A stretch of 51,154 bases of DNA from contig JBBQPM010000029.1 in NCBI GenBank assembly GCA_038217425.1, positions 1-51,154 on the forward strand, in the 5' to 3' direction. The translations under genes were made by a program, and so were the position numbers. This document shows, piece by piece, positions 40,365-51,113 of the stretch (position 1 is its first letter; each line of letters starts with the position of its first letter). The notes under the pieces are model-generated. The model was not told where the DNA came from. It saw only the letters and a program-made list of their open reading frames with translations, and ran no database searches. The DNA is from JAIEPT01 sp038217425 (lineage in GTDB: Bacteria; Planctomycetota; Planctomycetia; Gemmatales; Gemmataceae).

Positions 40365-42209
40365 CTAGAACAGCCTGTGCAGCGGCCCGCCGGGGGCGGC
40401 GAGGGCGTCGACGCGGCGCGTGATCGCAGGGTCTTCGATCAGCGGCGGAGCGTGGTGCGGCTTGATGCGGGCGTCGATCACCAGTGAGCCGCTGCACCCC
40501 CAGTGTTTGCGAAAAATACCGCCGCCGATGCCGTGGATGTCGGCGGCGGGATTGGCGCGGGTGAACGCCATCCACAGGAAATTGTTGAGGTTGCGGGCCG
40601 CGAAGGCGCTGTCGTCCACGAGCACGATCAGCGGAAACGCGTTGAGCGAATCCGTCGGCTGGTAGGCGTCGCAGAAACGCTGTACGTGCGGTTCGACCTC
40701 GCTCGACGTCTTCGAGTACGCAGGGGCACGAATTGCGAGAATGCCCGGCAAACAGATGTGCGGCTCGCGGAACCCGTCGGGCAGACGCAAATCGCTCGGC
40801 AGCGTCGTCGGCAACGTTCGGCGCGGGGGACCGACCGCCGCCCAGACGACTTTCGAACCCTCGTTGAGACCGCTGCCGGAGTAGTCGAGCGTGTCGATCG
40901 TCGTCGATGTGTGGAAGTGGACATCGCTCGTCCAGTCGATGCGTTCCAGGAGATGGCGTAGAAACGCGGCGATGTCGTGCACGTCGAGATCGGGCACGTC
41001 TTCCCGGGCGAGCATGAACAGAAACTTGGCGAGCGAGAGCTGCCCCTGACCGAGGATCGCGCACGCCTGGGTGAGCAATTCTTGCGGTCTGCGGCGCGGC
41101 AGATACGGCGTGTAACGTTCGCTGCCGATCGCCAGGAGCAGCGGATGGACGCCGGCCGCATCGACCGCGTGGACTCCGTGAATGCCGGGAATCACCGTCG
41201 GGATGATCGGCCCGGTGAGGTCGTGGATGAGGGCGCCGAAACTGGTGTCCTCTTGGGGCGGACGTCCGACGACGGTGAACGGCCAGATCGCGTCCTTACG
41301 GTGAAAGACCTGCTCGACGCGGAGCACCGGGAACGGATGCTTGAGGCTGTAGTATCCGAGATGATCGCCGAACGGGCCTTCCGGCAGCAACCGCTCGGGA
41401 TCGACCGTGCCGACGATGCAGAAATCGGCGTCGGCAGCGAGCGGCAGTCGGCCCTTGCCCTGATCGATGAGGCGGACACGGCGGCCGCCCAGAGCGCCGG
41501 CGAAGGCGAGTTCGGGCAGGCCCTCCGGCAACGGCATGACGGCGGCGAGGTTCATGACCGGCGGGCCGCCCACGAAGATGTTGACGCGCAACGGTTGGCC
41601 ATGCCGAACGGCCTGCGTGTGATGGATGCCGATGCCGCGGTGCAGCTGGTAGTGCAAACCGATCTCGCGGTCGGGAGCGTAGTCGTTGCCGCCGAGCTGC
41701 ACGCGGTACATGCCGAGATTGGAGTAACGCCAGCCGGGTCGGTCGATCTCTTCCGTGTAGACCTGCGGCAAGGTGACGAACGGCCCGCCGTCGTCGGGCC
41801 AGGAGACGAGTTGCGGCAATTCGCGGATCGTCGTTTGCGCGTCGAGTATCGGACCGGAGCGCACAAATTTGGGCCGAAGATGCCAGGCCGTGCGCGGCAC
41901 ATCGCGGTAGCGCCAGGGATTCTTCCAAAACGCGGCCGGGTCGACTTTTAGTTCGACGAGATGTCGGACCGCCTCGAGTTGATCGCGAAAGAGGAAACGG
42001 GTGCGCTCGAGGGTGCCAAAGAGATTGCAGACCATGGGGAATCGGCAGCCCTTGACCCGGCGCATGAGAAGCGCTGGGCCGCCCGCCTGGTAGAGGCGGC
42101 GCTGGATCTCGGCCGCCTCCAGATGCGGGTCGATTTCCTGATCGATGACGACGAGCTGGCGAGACCGCTCGAGATCTTTGACGCAGGCTTGCAGACTTGG
42201 GTAACCCAT
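40365..42209 (-). CDS. ubiD: UbiD-family decarboxylase
   Basis: The 614-residue protein belongs to the UbiD family, which uses prenylated FMN for reversible decarboxylation of aromatic or alpha,beta-unsaturated acids. Landmarks include GGPALLMRRVKG, YSNLGMYRVQLGGND, GIGIHHTQA, NIFVGGPPV, LPEGPFGDHLGYYS, VFHRKDAIWPFTVVGRPPQEDTS and AAFLRHLLERIDW. The EGPFGDH-type motif is the usual active-site segment. Length is above the E. coli enzyme, with a longer C-terminal part. UbiX is not nearby, so prenyl-FMN comes from elsewhere. The start is ATG at 42209 or 42215. The reaction may be ubiquinone/menaquinone-related or catabolic. Confidence 0.85.
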   Translation of the reverse strand: MGYPSLQACVKDLERSRQLVVIDQEIDPHLEAAEIQRRLYQAGGPALLMRRVKGCRFPMVCNLFGTLERTRFLFRDQLEAVRHLVELKVDPAAFWKNPWRYRDVPRTAWHLRPKFVRSGPILDAQTTIRELPQLVSWPDDGGPFVTLPQVYTEEIDRPGWRYSNLGMYRVQLGGNDYAPDREIGLHYQLHRGIGIHHTQAVRHGQPLRVNIFVGGPPVMNLAAVMPLPEGLPELAFAGALGGRRVRLIDQGKGRLPLAADADFCIVGTVDPERLLPEGPFGDHLGYYSLKHPFPVLRVEQVFHRKDAIWPFTVVGRPPQEDTSFGALIHDLTGPIIPTVIPGIHGVHAVDAAGVHPLLLAIGSERYTPYLPRRRPQELLTQACAILGQGQLSLAKFLFMLAREDVPDLDVHDIAAFLRHLLERIDWTSDVHFHTSTTIDTLDYSGSGLNEGSKVVWAAVGPPRRTLPTTLPSDLRLPDGFREPHICLPGILAIRAPAYSKTSSEVEPHVQRFCDAYQPTDSLNAFPLIVLVDDSAFAARNLNNFLWMAFTRANPAADIHGIGGGIFRKHWGCSGSLVIDARIKPHHAPPLIEDPAITRRVDALAAPGGPLHRLF

Positions 42210-42260
42210 AGACATCTCGAACCGGCGATGACGGACAAGTTTAACGTACGGACGAAAAAA

Positions 42261-42369
42261 ACAAGCCACAGAGGTCACCGAGGACACAGAGGGAAAAAAT
42301 GCGTCTTACGGGAGCATCGTCGGCGCAGGCCTTTATTTCTCTGTGTCCTCGGTGCTCTCTGTGGCCTGT
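42261..42369. repeat. Inverted repeat (family 7) before the sigma factor gene
   Basis: Arms of 30 bp (42261-42290 and 42340-42369) match at 27 positions around a 49-nt centre. The arm contains CCACAGAGG and CCGAGGACACAGAG. Similar CACAGAG/CTCTGTG repeats are known from many environmental bacteria. It fills much of the divergent gap between ubiD and the sigma factor gene. Confidence 0.85.
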
Positions 42370-42481
42370 CGTTCTATTTGCAGCGCCGGGGTTGACCCCG
42401 CGTGACGATTCCCGGAAACTGACGTCTTATATCCATGCACGTCCGTCTTTTCTCGTCGCACTCTCGTCTTCTTGGTGGCCT

Positions 42482-43027
42482 ATGGCAAAACGGGATGAAG
42501 CTGTGGCGGTTCGCTCCAAGCCTGAAGTTCCCTCTCAGGCCGACGTTCTCGTACGCACGTTCAACGAACTGCGGGATGAGCTCATCAGCACCCTGCTTTA
42601 CGTGCTCGGCAATCGCGAGGATGCGAAGGACGCCGCCCAGGAGGCGTTCATCAAGTGCTGGAACGCACGCGATCAGCTCTCCAAAATCCTGAACCTGCGG
42701 GCCTGGATCTTTCGCGTCTGCTTCAACACCGCGAAGGACATGCAGCGTAGCGCCTGGCATCGCCGAGCGAAACCCATGACTGCGGAGCAATACACCATGG
42801 TCGGCAAAGAGCTTGCGCCGGGACTCACCCTGGAAAAGAAGGAATCGATGCAACAGTTACGCAGCGCGGTCTTGGACCTGCGTGAAGAAGAAAAGGAAGT
42901 CTTCCTGCTGCGGCAGAACGGCGATCTGACCTACGAAGAAATCGCCATAATCCGGGGCTGTCCCGTGAGTACCGTCAAGACGCAGATGCGCAGCGCTCTC
43001 GATAAATTACGCAAAGTTCTCTCTTAA
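42482..43027 (+). CDS. ECF-type RNA polymerase sigma factor
   Basis: The 181-residue protein is an extracytoplasmic-function sigma factor. Region 2 is visible in STLLYVLGNREDAKDAAQEAFIKCWNARDQL followed by LRAWIFRVCFNTAKDMQR, and region 4 in LREEEKEVFLLRQNGDLTYEEIAII ending in CPVSTVKTQMRSALDKLR, a helix-turn-helix that would read the -35 box. Region 3 is short, as in ECF factors. The ATG at 42482 is preferred. The next gene starts 19 nt downstream and encodes a protein with an anti-sigma zinc finger, so the pair forms a sigma/anti-sigma unit. Target promoters cannot be read from this window. Confidence 0.92.
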   Translation: MAKRDEAVAVRSKPEVPSQADVLVRTFNELRDELISTLLYVLGNREDAKDAAQEAFIKCWNARDQLSKILNLRAWIFRVCFNTAKDMQRSAWHRRAKPMTAEQYTMVGKELAPGLTLEKKESMQQLRSAVLDLREEEKEVFLLRQNGDLTYEEIAIIRGCPVSTVKTQMRSALDKLRKVLS

Positions 43028-43046
43028 CTCCTAACAGGAGATCCTC

Positions 43047-46000
43047 ATGATCACCTGCGACGCAAACGGCAAGAATCTGCTCCCCTACCTCTACGATCTC
43101 CTCGACCCCGCGGAAACGCTGCAGGTCGAGAAGCATCTGGAAGGCTGTCTTGCCTGTCGAACGCAACTCGCCCAGATGCGGAGCAAGCAGGATCTCCTCA
43201 AGGAGACGGTGCGCGAAGCGTTCCCCGACGTCACCTTCCAGGCGCCCAAGGAGACGGGGCGGGTCGAGGCGGCGCCGACCGTGGTGCTGCCACGGCGCAC
43301 GCCGACGGCCTCGCGGAGCTGGCTGCGCGTCTGCGTCGCCGCGTCGCTGCTCCTGGCCGCGACGGGCGTCGGCCTTTTCGTCAATCATCAGCTGAGCCGT
43401 CGGAGCGACGATCTCGCCAGGGCGCTCCAGGTCCGCGATCAGGCGGAGAAGGATTTCGTCACGCACGGCGTCAATGTACGGCGCGACCGCACGCAGAATG
43501 CCGACGAGATCAAGCAGCTCCACGAGGAGATCGAGAATCTCAAGAAGAACTGGAACCGCGATCGGAAGGACACGCAAACCGAGATTCAACGCAAGGCCGT
43601 CCACTTTCAGATTCAAAAACCGTCGACCATCACGCCGGGCGCCCAGAACCCGATCAAGATTCAAGTTCGCGGCCAAATGCCCAAAAAGGTCCAGGTCGCC
43701 GTGCTCCACGAGAAGAGCAAACGCACCATCTTCGAACAGGAGTTCGTGGGCAAACCGGAAATTGCGTTCGAGTTGCCGCGCGATCTGCACCTGGACGACG
43801 ATCAGGAGCTGTCGCTGGTGGTGCGCTCCGACGATCCGTCCAAGCCGGGCCAAATGATCGAAGTGCGCGATTACCTGAAGTCGAGCCCGGAATACATGAC
43901 CCACCTGGCGACCGATCGGCCCATGTATCGTCCCGGCGACGTCGTTCGCTTCCGCTCGCTCACGCTCGATCGCTTCAGCTTCAAGCCCGCGACCGAAGAC
44001 CTCAAGGTCACGTTTCGGCTACTGGGGCCCAACGGGTCCGAAGTCATGAACCTGGCCGGGGGCATGCGCGCCGTCGATGCTCAGCAGAAGCCGCTGAAAG
44101 GCCCCGACGGCAAGCAGATCACGGGCGTCGCGGCGGGCGATTTCCCGTTGGGCGCCGACGCGCCGGGCGGCCCGTACACGCTCATTGTCTCCGAAGCGAA
44201 GCAGCGTTTCCCCGAGGAAAAACGCAAGTTCCTCGTCAACAACTACCTGCCGCCGATGTTTAACAAGGATCTCGACTTCCATCGCAAGTCGTACGGCCCC
44301 GGCGAAAAAGTCACCGTGGACGCCAAGGCGACGCGTGCCGAAGGGGGCGCGCTGATGTATCAGAAGGTGAGCGCCCAGGCGGCGATCGACGGCCACGTCG
44401 TCAATCAAACGCTCAAGACCGATGTCGATGGCAAGGTGCAGTTCACGTTCGACCTCCCCGCCGCCGCCAAGTTGCCGCGCGGCGAGGGGAGCGTCACGCT
44501 CACCTTCTTCGACGGCGCTACGCCCGAGTCGATCGATCGGCCCATTCCGATCATCCTCAACAAGCTCTTCGTACAGTTCTATCCCGAAGGCGGCGACCTC
44601 ATCGAAGGCTTCCCCGCCCGCGTCTACTACCAGGCCAAGACCAACCTCGGCAAACCTGCCGACATGGTCGCCCGCATCGTCGATCAAACCGGCAAGACCG
44701 TCGCCAGCACCGAGACGTTCAAAGATTGGAAGCCCGGCGACGCGGAAAGTTCCAAAGAGCCCGGCATCAACCAGGGCATGGGGCTCTTCGCCTTCACGCC
44801 GGAGAAGGGCAAGACGTACGAACTCAAGATCGACGCCCCCAAAAACATCGAGGGCAAGTATCCGCTGCCGACGGCCAAGACCGATGGCGTCGCCATGCAA
44901 ATCCCCCAGGGCGTCCACGCGGGGGATCTGCAGGTCATCGTTCGTTCGACCAAGCAACGTAACCTCCTCGTCGGCGCCTACTGCCGAGGGCGATTGCTCG
45001 ACAGCACCGCCGTCACCGTTCAGGAAGGTGAGGAGACAAAGGTGACGCTGCGTCCGCCGACCGACGTGGGCGGCGTCTATCGCGTCACCGTCTTCGAACG
45101 CGTCAAGCCCGGCGATTACAAGCCGCTCGCGGAGCGGCTCATCTTCAACCCGAACAAGAAACAGCTCGAGCTGACCGTTCGCCCCGATCAGAAGGACTAC
45201 ATCCCCGGCTCGAAGGTCAAGCTCCATCTGGAAGCCGAGGATGAAGCCAGGCAGCCCTCGGCCGTCGTCGCGCTGGTGTCGGTCGTCGATCTGAGCTTGC
45301 TGAAGTTGGCGGACGACCGCACGATTCGCACGCTGCCGACGCATTACTTGCTGACGGCCGAGATCGAGAAGCCTGACGATCTGGAGAAGGTCGACGTGCT
45401 CCTCGGCAAACATCCGAAGGCGTCCACGGCCCTCGATCTGCTGCTCGGGACGCAGGGTTGGCGGCGCTTCGCGGAACAGAAGCCCGCGGAGTTCCAGAAC
45501 CGTTATGCGGCCGCGGCGTCTCGGTTGCTGGTGGCACAGCTCGCGCCTCCCGATCGCTTCGATTCCGCGAGCACGCCCCTGGTGCGCCTGGCGGAAAAAG
45601 CCCGGGCCACGTTCACGGCCAAGCAGCAAACGCTGCATGAGAAGGAAGTCGCCCAGGTCGCGCTTGCTCAGAAACGCGAAGTCGATCCGGCCAAACTGCA
45701 GGCGATCACACAGGCAGACGCGCACGCCCAGGCGGCCCATGCGTCGTTCGTCGCCATCCAGAATTTCGCCCTACGTCTCGCCCTGGCGGCGGCGCTGATC
45801 GCCGGGCTGGCGCTGGCGTTCGGTCTGCTCTTCTGGGGCGCCCGCCGAATGCAGACCGGCAACAGCGCGTGGGCGGTCGCTCCCGGGGCCCTGGCCCTCG
45901 GATTCGTCGTGTCGATCACACTCTCCGGGTTCGTGGTCCTGCGAAAGAATTCCGAGAGCCTCAACCTGGCCCGTCCCGCCTCGGCCGACTCGAAAGAGTT

Positions 46001-48773
46001 AGCGAAGTCGGCGATCAGGGCCACCGACAACTTTAAGGTGCCCGACGTTGATGCTGAGCGTCGGGAACCCGAAGTCGGGATCAATTACAACGTCGACCGG
46101 ATGGAGAAATTTCCGATCCCCGGAATGGTGAATCCGCCTCTGTATGGAGCGGCCAATCAGATGATGCCGAACTCGCCGCCGGCGGTCGCCAAGATGCGTC
46201 CGCTCGAGAACGGCCAGCCGGCGAAAAAGTTCGGCGAGATTCGCAAAGGCGCCGTCGACGGTGTCGGACGCGACAAGAACGGCGCGCCCGACCGCGGCGG
46301 CGTGGGGAGCGGGGGCGCCAAGGCCAAGGACGCTCGCGCACTGGGAGCCGGCAAACGCGAAGCGGAATTGGCTGCCAAGCCCGCCGGGCCCATGGCTGCC
46401 ATGCCCCTACCGGCGGAGATTCCCGCGCCCCCTGGCTTCGGCATCCACTTAGAGGCGCAGCGGCGGCAGGACCAGAAGATGAACAAGAATCTCCGCGATC
46501 GCGCCGAGTTTGAGCAGCTCGCCCAGCGCGAACTCCTGGGCATCGACGTCATCGAAACGCCAGCGACCGTCGTGCTACGCGAATACGCCCACCAGCATCC
46601 GACCAGGACCAAGGAACAAGAGGGCATCCGCTCCGACTTCGCCGAGACCGTCTACTGGCATCCGGCCCTCGTCTTCCCCGACGGCAAGGTCGACGTCGAT
46701 TTCGATCTCTCCGAATCGACGACGCAGTTCCAGGTCCGCGTCCTGGCTCATAGCCTCGATGGCAGGCTTGGCACGAAGACGTTCGAGTTCGCCTCGAAGT
46801 TGCCGTTCACGCTGTCGCCCGCCGTGCCGTTTGAAGTGACGGCAACCGACAAGATCCTGCTGCCGATCGACCTCAAGAACGACACGACCCGGGCCAGCAA
46901 CGTCGAACTCTCGGCTACCCTCGAAGGGCTGAAACGCGTCGATGCCGGCAAGGTTGAAGTCGCGCTCAAGGCGAAGGATCAGCAAGTCGAAACCGGTCGC
47001 GGCTTCATGACCTTGATGGCCGCCGACGGCGTGGTCACGGGCGACGCCAAGATCACGCTCCGCGGCAAGTCCGACGCCTGGACCGACGCCGTCTCCCGAT
47101 CGCTCAAAATTGCCGCTAACGGCTTCCCGGTAGAAAACTCGGTCAGCGGCCTGCTCGAAAAGTACGCCGAGCATGACGTCGAACTCCCCGCTTCGTGGGT
47201 GCCCGGCACGCTCAAACTGCACGTCGGCGTCTATCCGTCGACCATGTCGGATCTGCAGAAGGGCCTCGAAGCGATGCTCCGCGAACCGGGGGGTTGTTTC
47301 GAACAGACTTCGTCGAGCAACTATCCGAACATCATGATTCTCAGCTATCTGAAGGAAGCGAAGCTGTCGCAGCCGGAACTCGAGAAGCACGCCAAGGCGA
47401 TGCTCGAACGCGGCTACGGTCGGCTCATCTCGTTCGAGTGCCGCGATCCGCAGGCGAACGTCAAAAAGGGCTACGAATGGTTCGGCGATACCGCCCCCGC
47501 CCACGAAGCCCTCACCGCGTACGGCCTGCTGCAGTTCCGCGACCTCGCTCGCATCATGCCCATCGACGAGGAGATGGTGAAGCGAACGGAAAAGTACCTG
47601 CTCGACCAGCGCGACGGCAAGGGGAGCTTCAAACGCAATAGCCGAGCGATCGATTCGTTCGGCCGGGCGCCGGGCCATATCACCGACGCCTACATCGTCT
47701 GGGCGCTCGCGGAATCGGGCACGACCGCAGACCTCGTCCTCGAACTGAAGACGCTGCGGGAAAAAGTCGCCGACCAGAAGGATAAGAAGGATCCTTACTT
47801 CGTCGCCCTCGTCGCCCTCGGCCATCTGCATACGGGCCACACCAAGGAAGGACTCGAACTCCTGGGCGAATTGAAGGCCCTGCAGCAGAAGGACGGCAAG
47901 CTGGTCGGCAGCGATCAGAGCATCACGGGCTCGCGTGGCCGAGATCTCGAAGTCGAGACGACGTCGCTCGCCCTGCTCGGCTGGCTCAAGGCGAACCGAG
48001 CCGATCTCTTCCAGCCGAACGTCAAGAAGGCCATCGAGTGGATCGGCCAGCAGCGCGGCGGCATGGGAGGCTTCGGCGCCACGCAGTCGACCATCCTCGC
48101 CCTCAAGGCGCTCATCGCTCACACCAAGGACAAGAAGGCCGTGAACGCGGGCGAAGTCACGCTTCAAATCGGCGACAAGACGGCCGTCAAAACCGCGTTC
48201 CCCAAGGACGCGTCCGAGACGATCACGCTGGCCCTCGCCGACGCCACGGACTTGAAGCCCGGCAAGAACAAGGTTCGCCTCGCCATCACCGGGGGCAGTG
48301 ATCTCCCCTACACGCTCGCCTGGAGTTATCAGACGCTCAAACCCGTCAACCCCGCCAAGTCGCCCGTGACGCTCGTCGCTCAACTCGAGCGCCCGGAAGC
48401 GAAGGAAAAGGAATCGATGAAGCTCAAGGTGATTGTGAAGAACGAATCGGGCAAGGACCAGGGCATGACGATGGCGATCGTCGGGCTCCCCGCCGGCATG
48501 ACGATTCCGCCCCGCCAGGACGAACTGAAGGATCTGATGAAACTGCGGAACAACGACAGCCAGCCGGGCGTCATCAGCTACTACGAAATCCGCGGACGCG
48601 AACTCGTCCTCTACTGGCGAGCCATGAAGTCGGCCGAGCAGGTCGAGGTCAATCTGACGCTGAACTGCTCGATCCCCGGCGTCTACTCCGGCCCCGCGAG
48701 TCGGGCGTATCTCTACTATCAACCCGACCTCAAGTACTGGGCCGAGCCGCTGCAGGTGTCGATCCAGCCGTAG
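43047..48773 (+). CDS. Anti-sigma zinc finger fused to a thioester alpha-2-macroglobulin
   Basis: The 1,908-residue protein begins with an anti-sigma zinc finger (Cys4, His30-x3-Cys34-x2-Cys37 in KHLEGCLACRTQL). A membrane helix (about 91-113), a charged coiled coil (about 118-180) and macroglobulin domains follow (YRPGDVVRFRSLTLD, YPEGGDLIEGFPARVYY). A pair of helices (about 908-931 and 941-964) and a Gly/Pro/Lys-rich linker precede the second half. There lie the A2M domain (ETVYWHPALVFPDGK, near 1200), the thioester site GGCFEQTSSSNYPN (Cys1417-Phe-Glu-Gln1420), an alpha-alpha toroid and a receptor-like C-terminus. Bacterial alpha-2-macroglobulins trap proteases through the thioester. The ATG has AGGAG upstream. 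The fusion to an anti-sigma module suggests trap status may control the sigma factor; this is inferred. Confidence 0.93.
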   Translation: MITCDANGKNLLPYLYDLLDPAETLQVEKHLEGCLACRTQLAQMRSKQDLLKETVREAFPDVTFQAPKETGRVEAAPTVVLPRRTPTASRSWLRVCVAASLLLAATGVGLFVNHQLSRRSDDLARALQVRDQAEKDFVTHGVNVRRDRTQNADEIKQLHEEIENLKKNWNRDRKDTQTEIQRKAVHFQIQKPSTITPGAQNPIKIQVRGQMPKKVQVAVLHEKSKRTIFEQEFVGKPEIAFELPRDLHLDDDQELSLVVRSDDPSKPGQMIEVRDYLKSSPEYMTHLATDRPMYRPGDVVRFRSLTLDRFSFKPATEDLKVTFRLLGPNGSEVMNLAGGMRAVDAQQKPLKGPDGKQITGVAAGDFPLGADAPGGPYTLIVSEAKQRFPEEKRKFLVNNYLPPMFNKDLDFHRKSYGPGEKVTVDAKATRAEGGALMYQKVSAQAAIDGHVVNQTLKTDVDGKVQFTFDLPAAAKLPRGEGSVTLTFFDGATPESIDRPIPIILNKLFVQFYPEGGDLIEGFPARVYYQAKTNLGKPADMVARIVDQTGKTVASTETFKDWKPGDAESSKEPGINQGMGLFAFTPEKGKTYELKIDAPKNIEGKYPLPTAKTDGVAMQIPQGVHAGDLQVIVRSTKQRNLLVGAYCRGRLLDSTAVTVQEGEETKVTLRPPTDVGGVYRVTVFERVKPGDYKPLAERLIFNPNKKQLELTVRPDQKDYIPGSKVKLHLEAEDEARQPSAVVALVSVVDLSLLKLADDRTIRTLPTHYLLTAEIEKPDDLEKVDVLLGKHPKASTALDLLLGTQGWRRFAEQKPAEFQNRYAAAASRLLVAQLAPPDRFDSASTPLVRLAEKARATFTAKQQTLHEKEVAQVALAQKREVDPAKLQAITQADAHAQAAHASFVAIQNFALRLALAAALIAGLALAFGLLFWGARRMQTGNSAWAVAPGALALGFVVSITLSGFVVLRKNSESLNLARPASADSKELAKSAIRATDNFKVPDVDAERREPEVGINYNVDRMEKFPIPGMVNPPLYGAANQMMPNSPPAVAKMRPLENGQPAKKFGEIRKGAVDGVGRDKNGAPDRGGVGSGGAKAKDARALGAGKREAELAAKPAGPMAAMPLPAEIPAPPGFGIHLEAQRRQDQKMNKNLRDRAEFEQLAQRELLGIDVIETPATVVLREYAHQHPTRTKEQEGIRSDFAETVYWHPALVFPDGKVDVDFDLSESTTQFQVRVLAHSLDGRLGTKTFEFASKLPFTLSPAVPFEVTATDKILLPIDLKNDTTRASNVELSATLEGLKRVDAGKVEVALKAKDQQVETGRGFMTLMAADGVVTGDAKITLRGKSDAWTDAVSRSLKIAANGFPVENSVSGLLEKYAEHDVELPASWVPGTLKLHVGVYPSTMSDLQKGLEAMLREPGGCFEQTSSSNYPNIMILSYLKEAKLSQPELEKHAKAMLERGYGRLISFECRDPQANVKKGYEWFGDTAPAHEALTAYGLLQFRDLARIMPIDEEMVKRTEKYLLDQRDGKGSFKRNSRAIDSFGRAPGHITDAYIVWALAESGTTADLVLELKTLREKVADQKDKKDPYFVALVALGHLHTGHTKEGLELLGELKALQQKDGKLVGSDQSITGSRGRDLEVETTSLALLGWLKANRADLFQPNVKKAIEWIGQQRGGMGGFGATQSTILALKALIAHTKDKKAVNAGEVTLQIGDKTAVKTAFPKDASETITLALADATDLKPGKNKVRLAITGGSDLPYTLAWSYQTLKPVNPAKSPVTLVAQLERPEAKEKESMKLKVIVKNESGKDQGMTMAIVGLPAGMTIPPRQDELKDLMKLRNNDSQPGVISYYEIRGRELVLYWRAMKSAEQVEVNLTLNCSIPGVYSGPASRAYLYYQPDLKYWAEPLQVSIQP

Positions 48774-49058
48774 GTGCGATCAGAGGGGCCACGAAAGAGC
48801 CCTACTGCTCACGGGGAATTGCTAGAGGAGCCAGGGCCGTCGGCAGCGTTTGGCGCTGTGAGCTTCGTGGCGTGATTAGCCCCTCGTCCAGCGGATATGG
48901 GGGGGAGCCGCGGCCGACCGAACCGGGAGAACGATCCGCCGTGCTGTGGGCGAAATCGTAAAGGCTTCGTCGGAGAGCCGGATGCGGGAAATCTGCACGT
49001 CCGGTTCGATGAGGGGGAGGTGAAACGGCTCACGCCGCGTCACCTCCCTTCTCCACCG
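48774..49058 (+). mobile_element. Group II intron relic with domains V and VI
   Basis: Directly after the macroglobulin stop codon comes GTGCG, the usual 5' end of a group II intron. Near the end, 48975-49007 reads as a domain V hairpin: GAGCCG opening, GGAAA-type loop and CGGTTC closing, with the AGC triad. It is followed by a domain VI-like hairpin (GGAGGTG / CACCTCC with an inner CGGC/GCCG stem and unpaired A's). No reverse-transcriptase frame exists and the total of about 285 nt is too short for a full ribozyme, so it looks like an internally deleted copy. The 5' boundary is approximate. It separates the macroglobulin gene from the convergent rpsA. Confidence 0.65.
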
Positions 49059-49067
49059 GAAGTATTG

Positions 49068-50855
<1,788 letters not shown>

Positions 50856-51035
50856 AAGAGGAAACTTCCTGTGAGAAGCCGGACCGAAAGGCCAGACCCC
50901 GGTGCGAAAAACGCGGAGAATCCCCGAACTCGCCGAACCCGCGTCCCGGCGATGAAAATTGGGGAAACGGATATTGTAAGGCAAAGCATGTGAAGAAGCC
51001 AGAGGGGAGTTGCCCAGGGTGCGCCATTGGATTCT
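50856..51035. other. rpsA upstream region
   Basis: I see no gene here. On the minus strand the AGGAAG ribosome-binding site is close to the rpsA start. No promoter is clear enough to mark. S1 genes often control their own translation through the leader, but no specific structure is evident. Confidence 0.45.
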
Positions 51036-51113
51036 GGCGAGCCAGGTCGCGTAAGCGCCTGGAGCACAGCATCCCGTGCGGTTACTCCAGGCGCTTACGC
51101 GACCTGGCTCGCC
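51036..51113. repeat. Inverted repeat, family 2 copy B
   Basis: Arms of 28 bp (51036-51063 and 51086-51113) are exact complements. They match copy A at 17800-17883 except for G-to-A in one arm and the paired C-to-T in the other. Both copies are followed by GCCGATT. Confidence 0.92.

Noticed and set aside
46575..48722. 715-codon open frame antisense to the macroglobulin gene
   Set aside because: It mirrors the coding strand's third-position GC bias; no recognisable domain.
48774..49058. Complete, active group II intron
   Set aside because: It is too short and lacks a reverse transcriptase; only the 3' domains are convincing.
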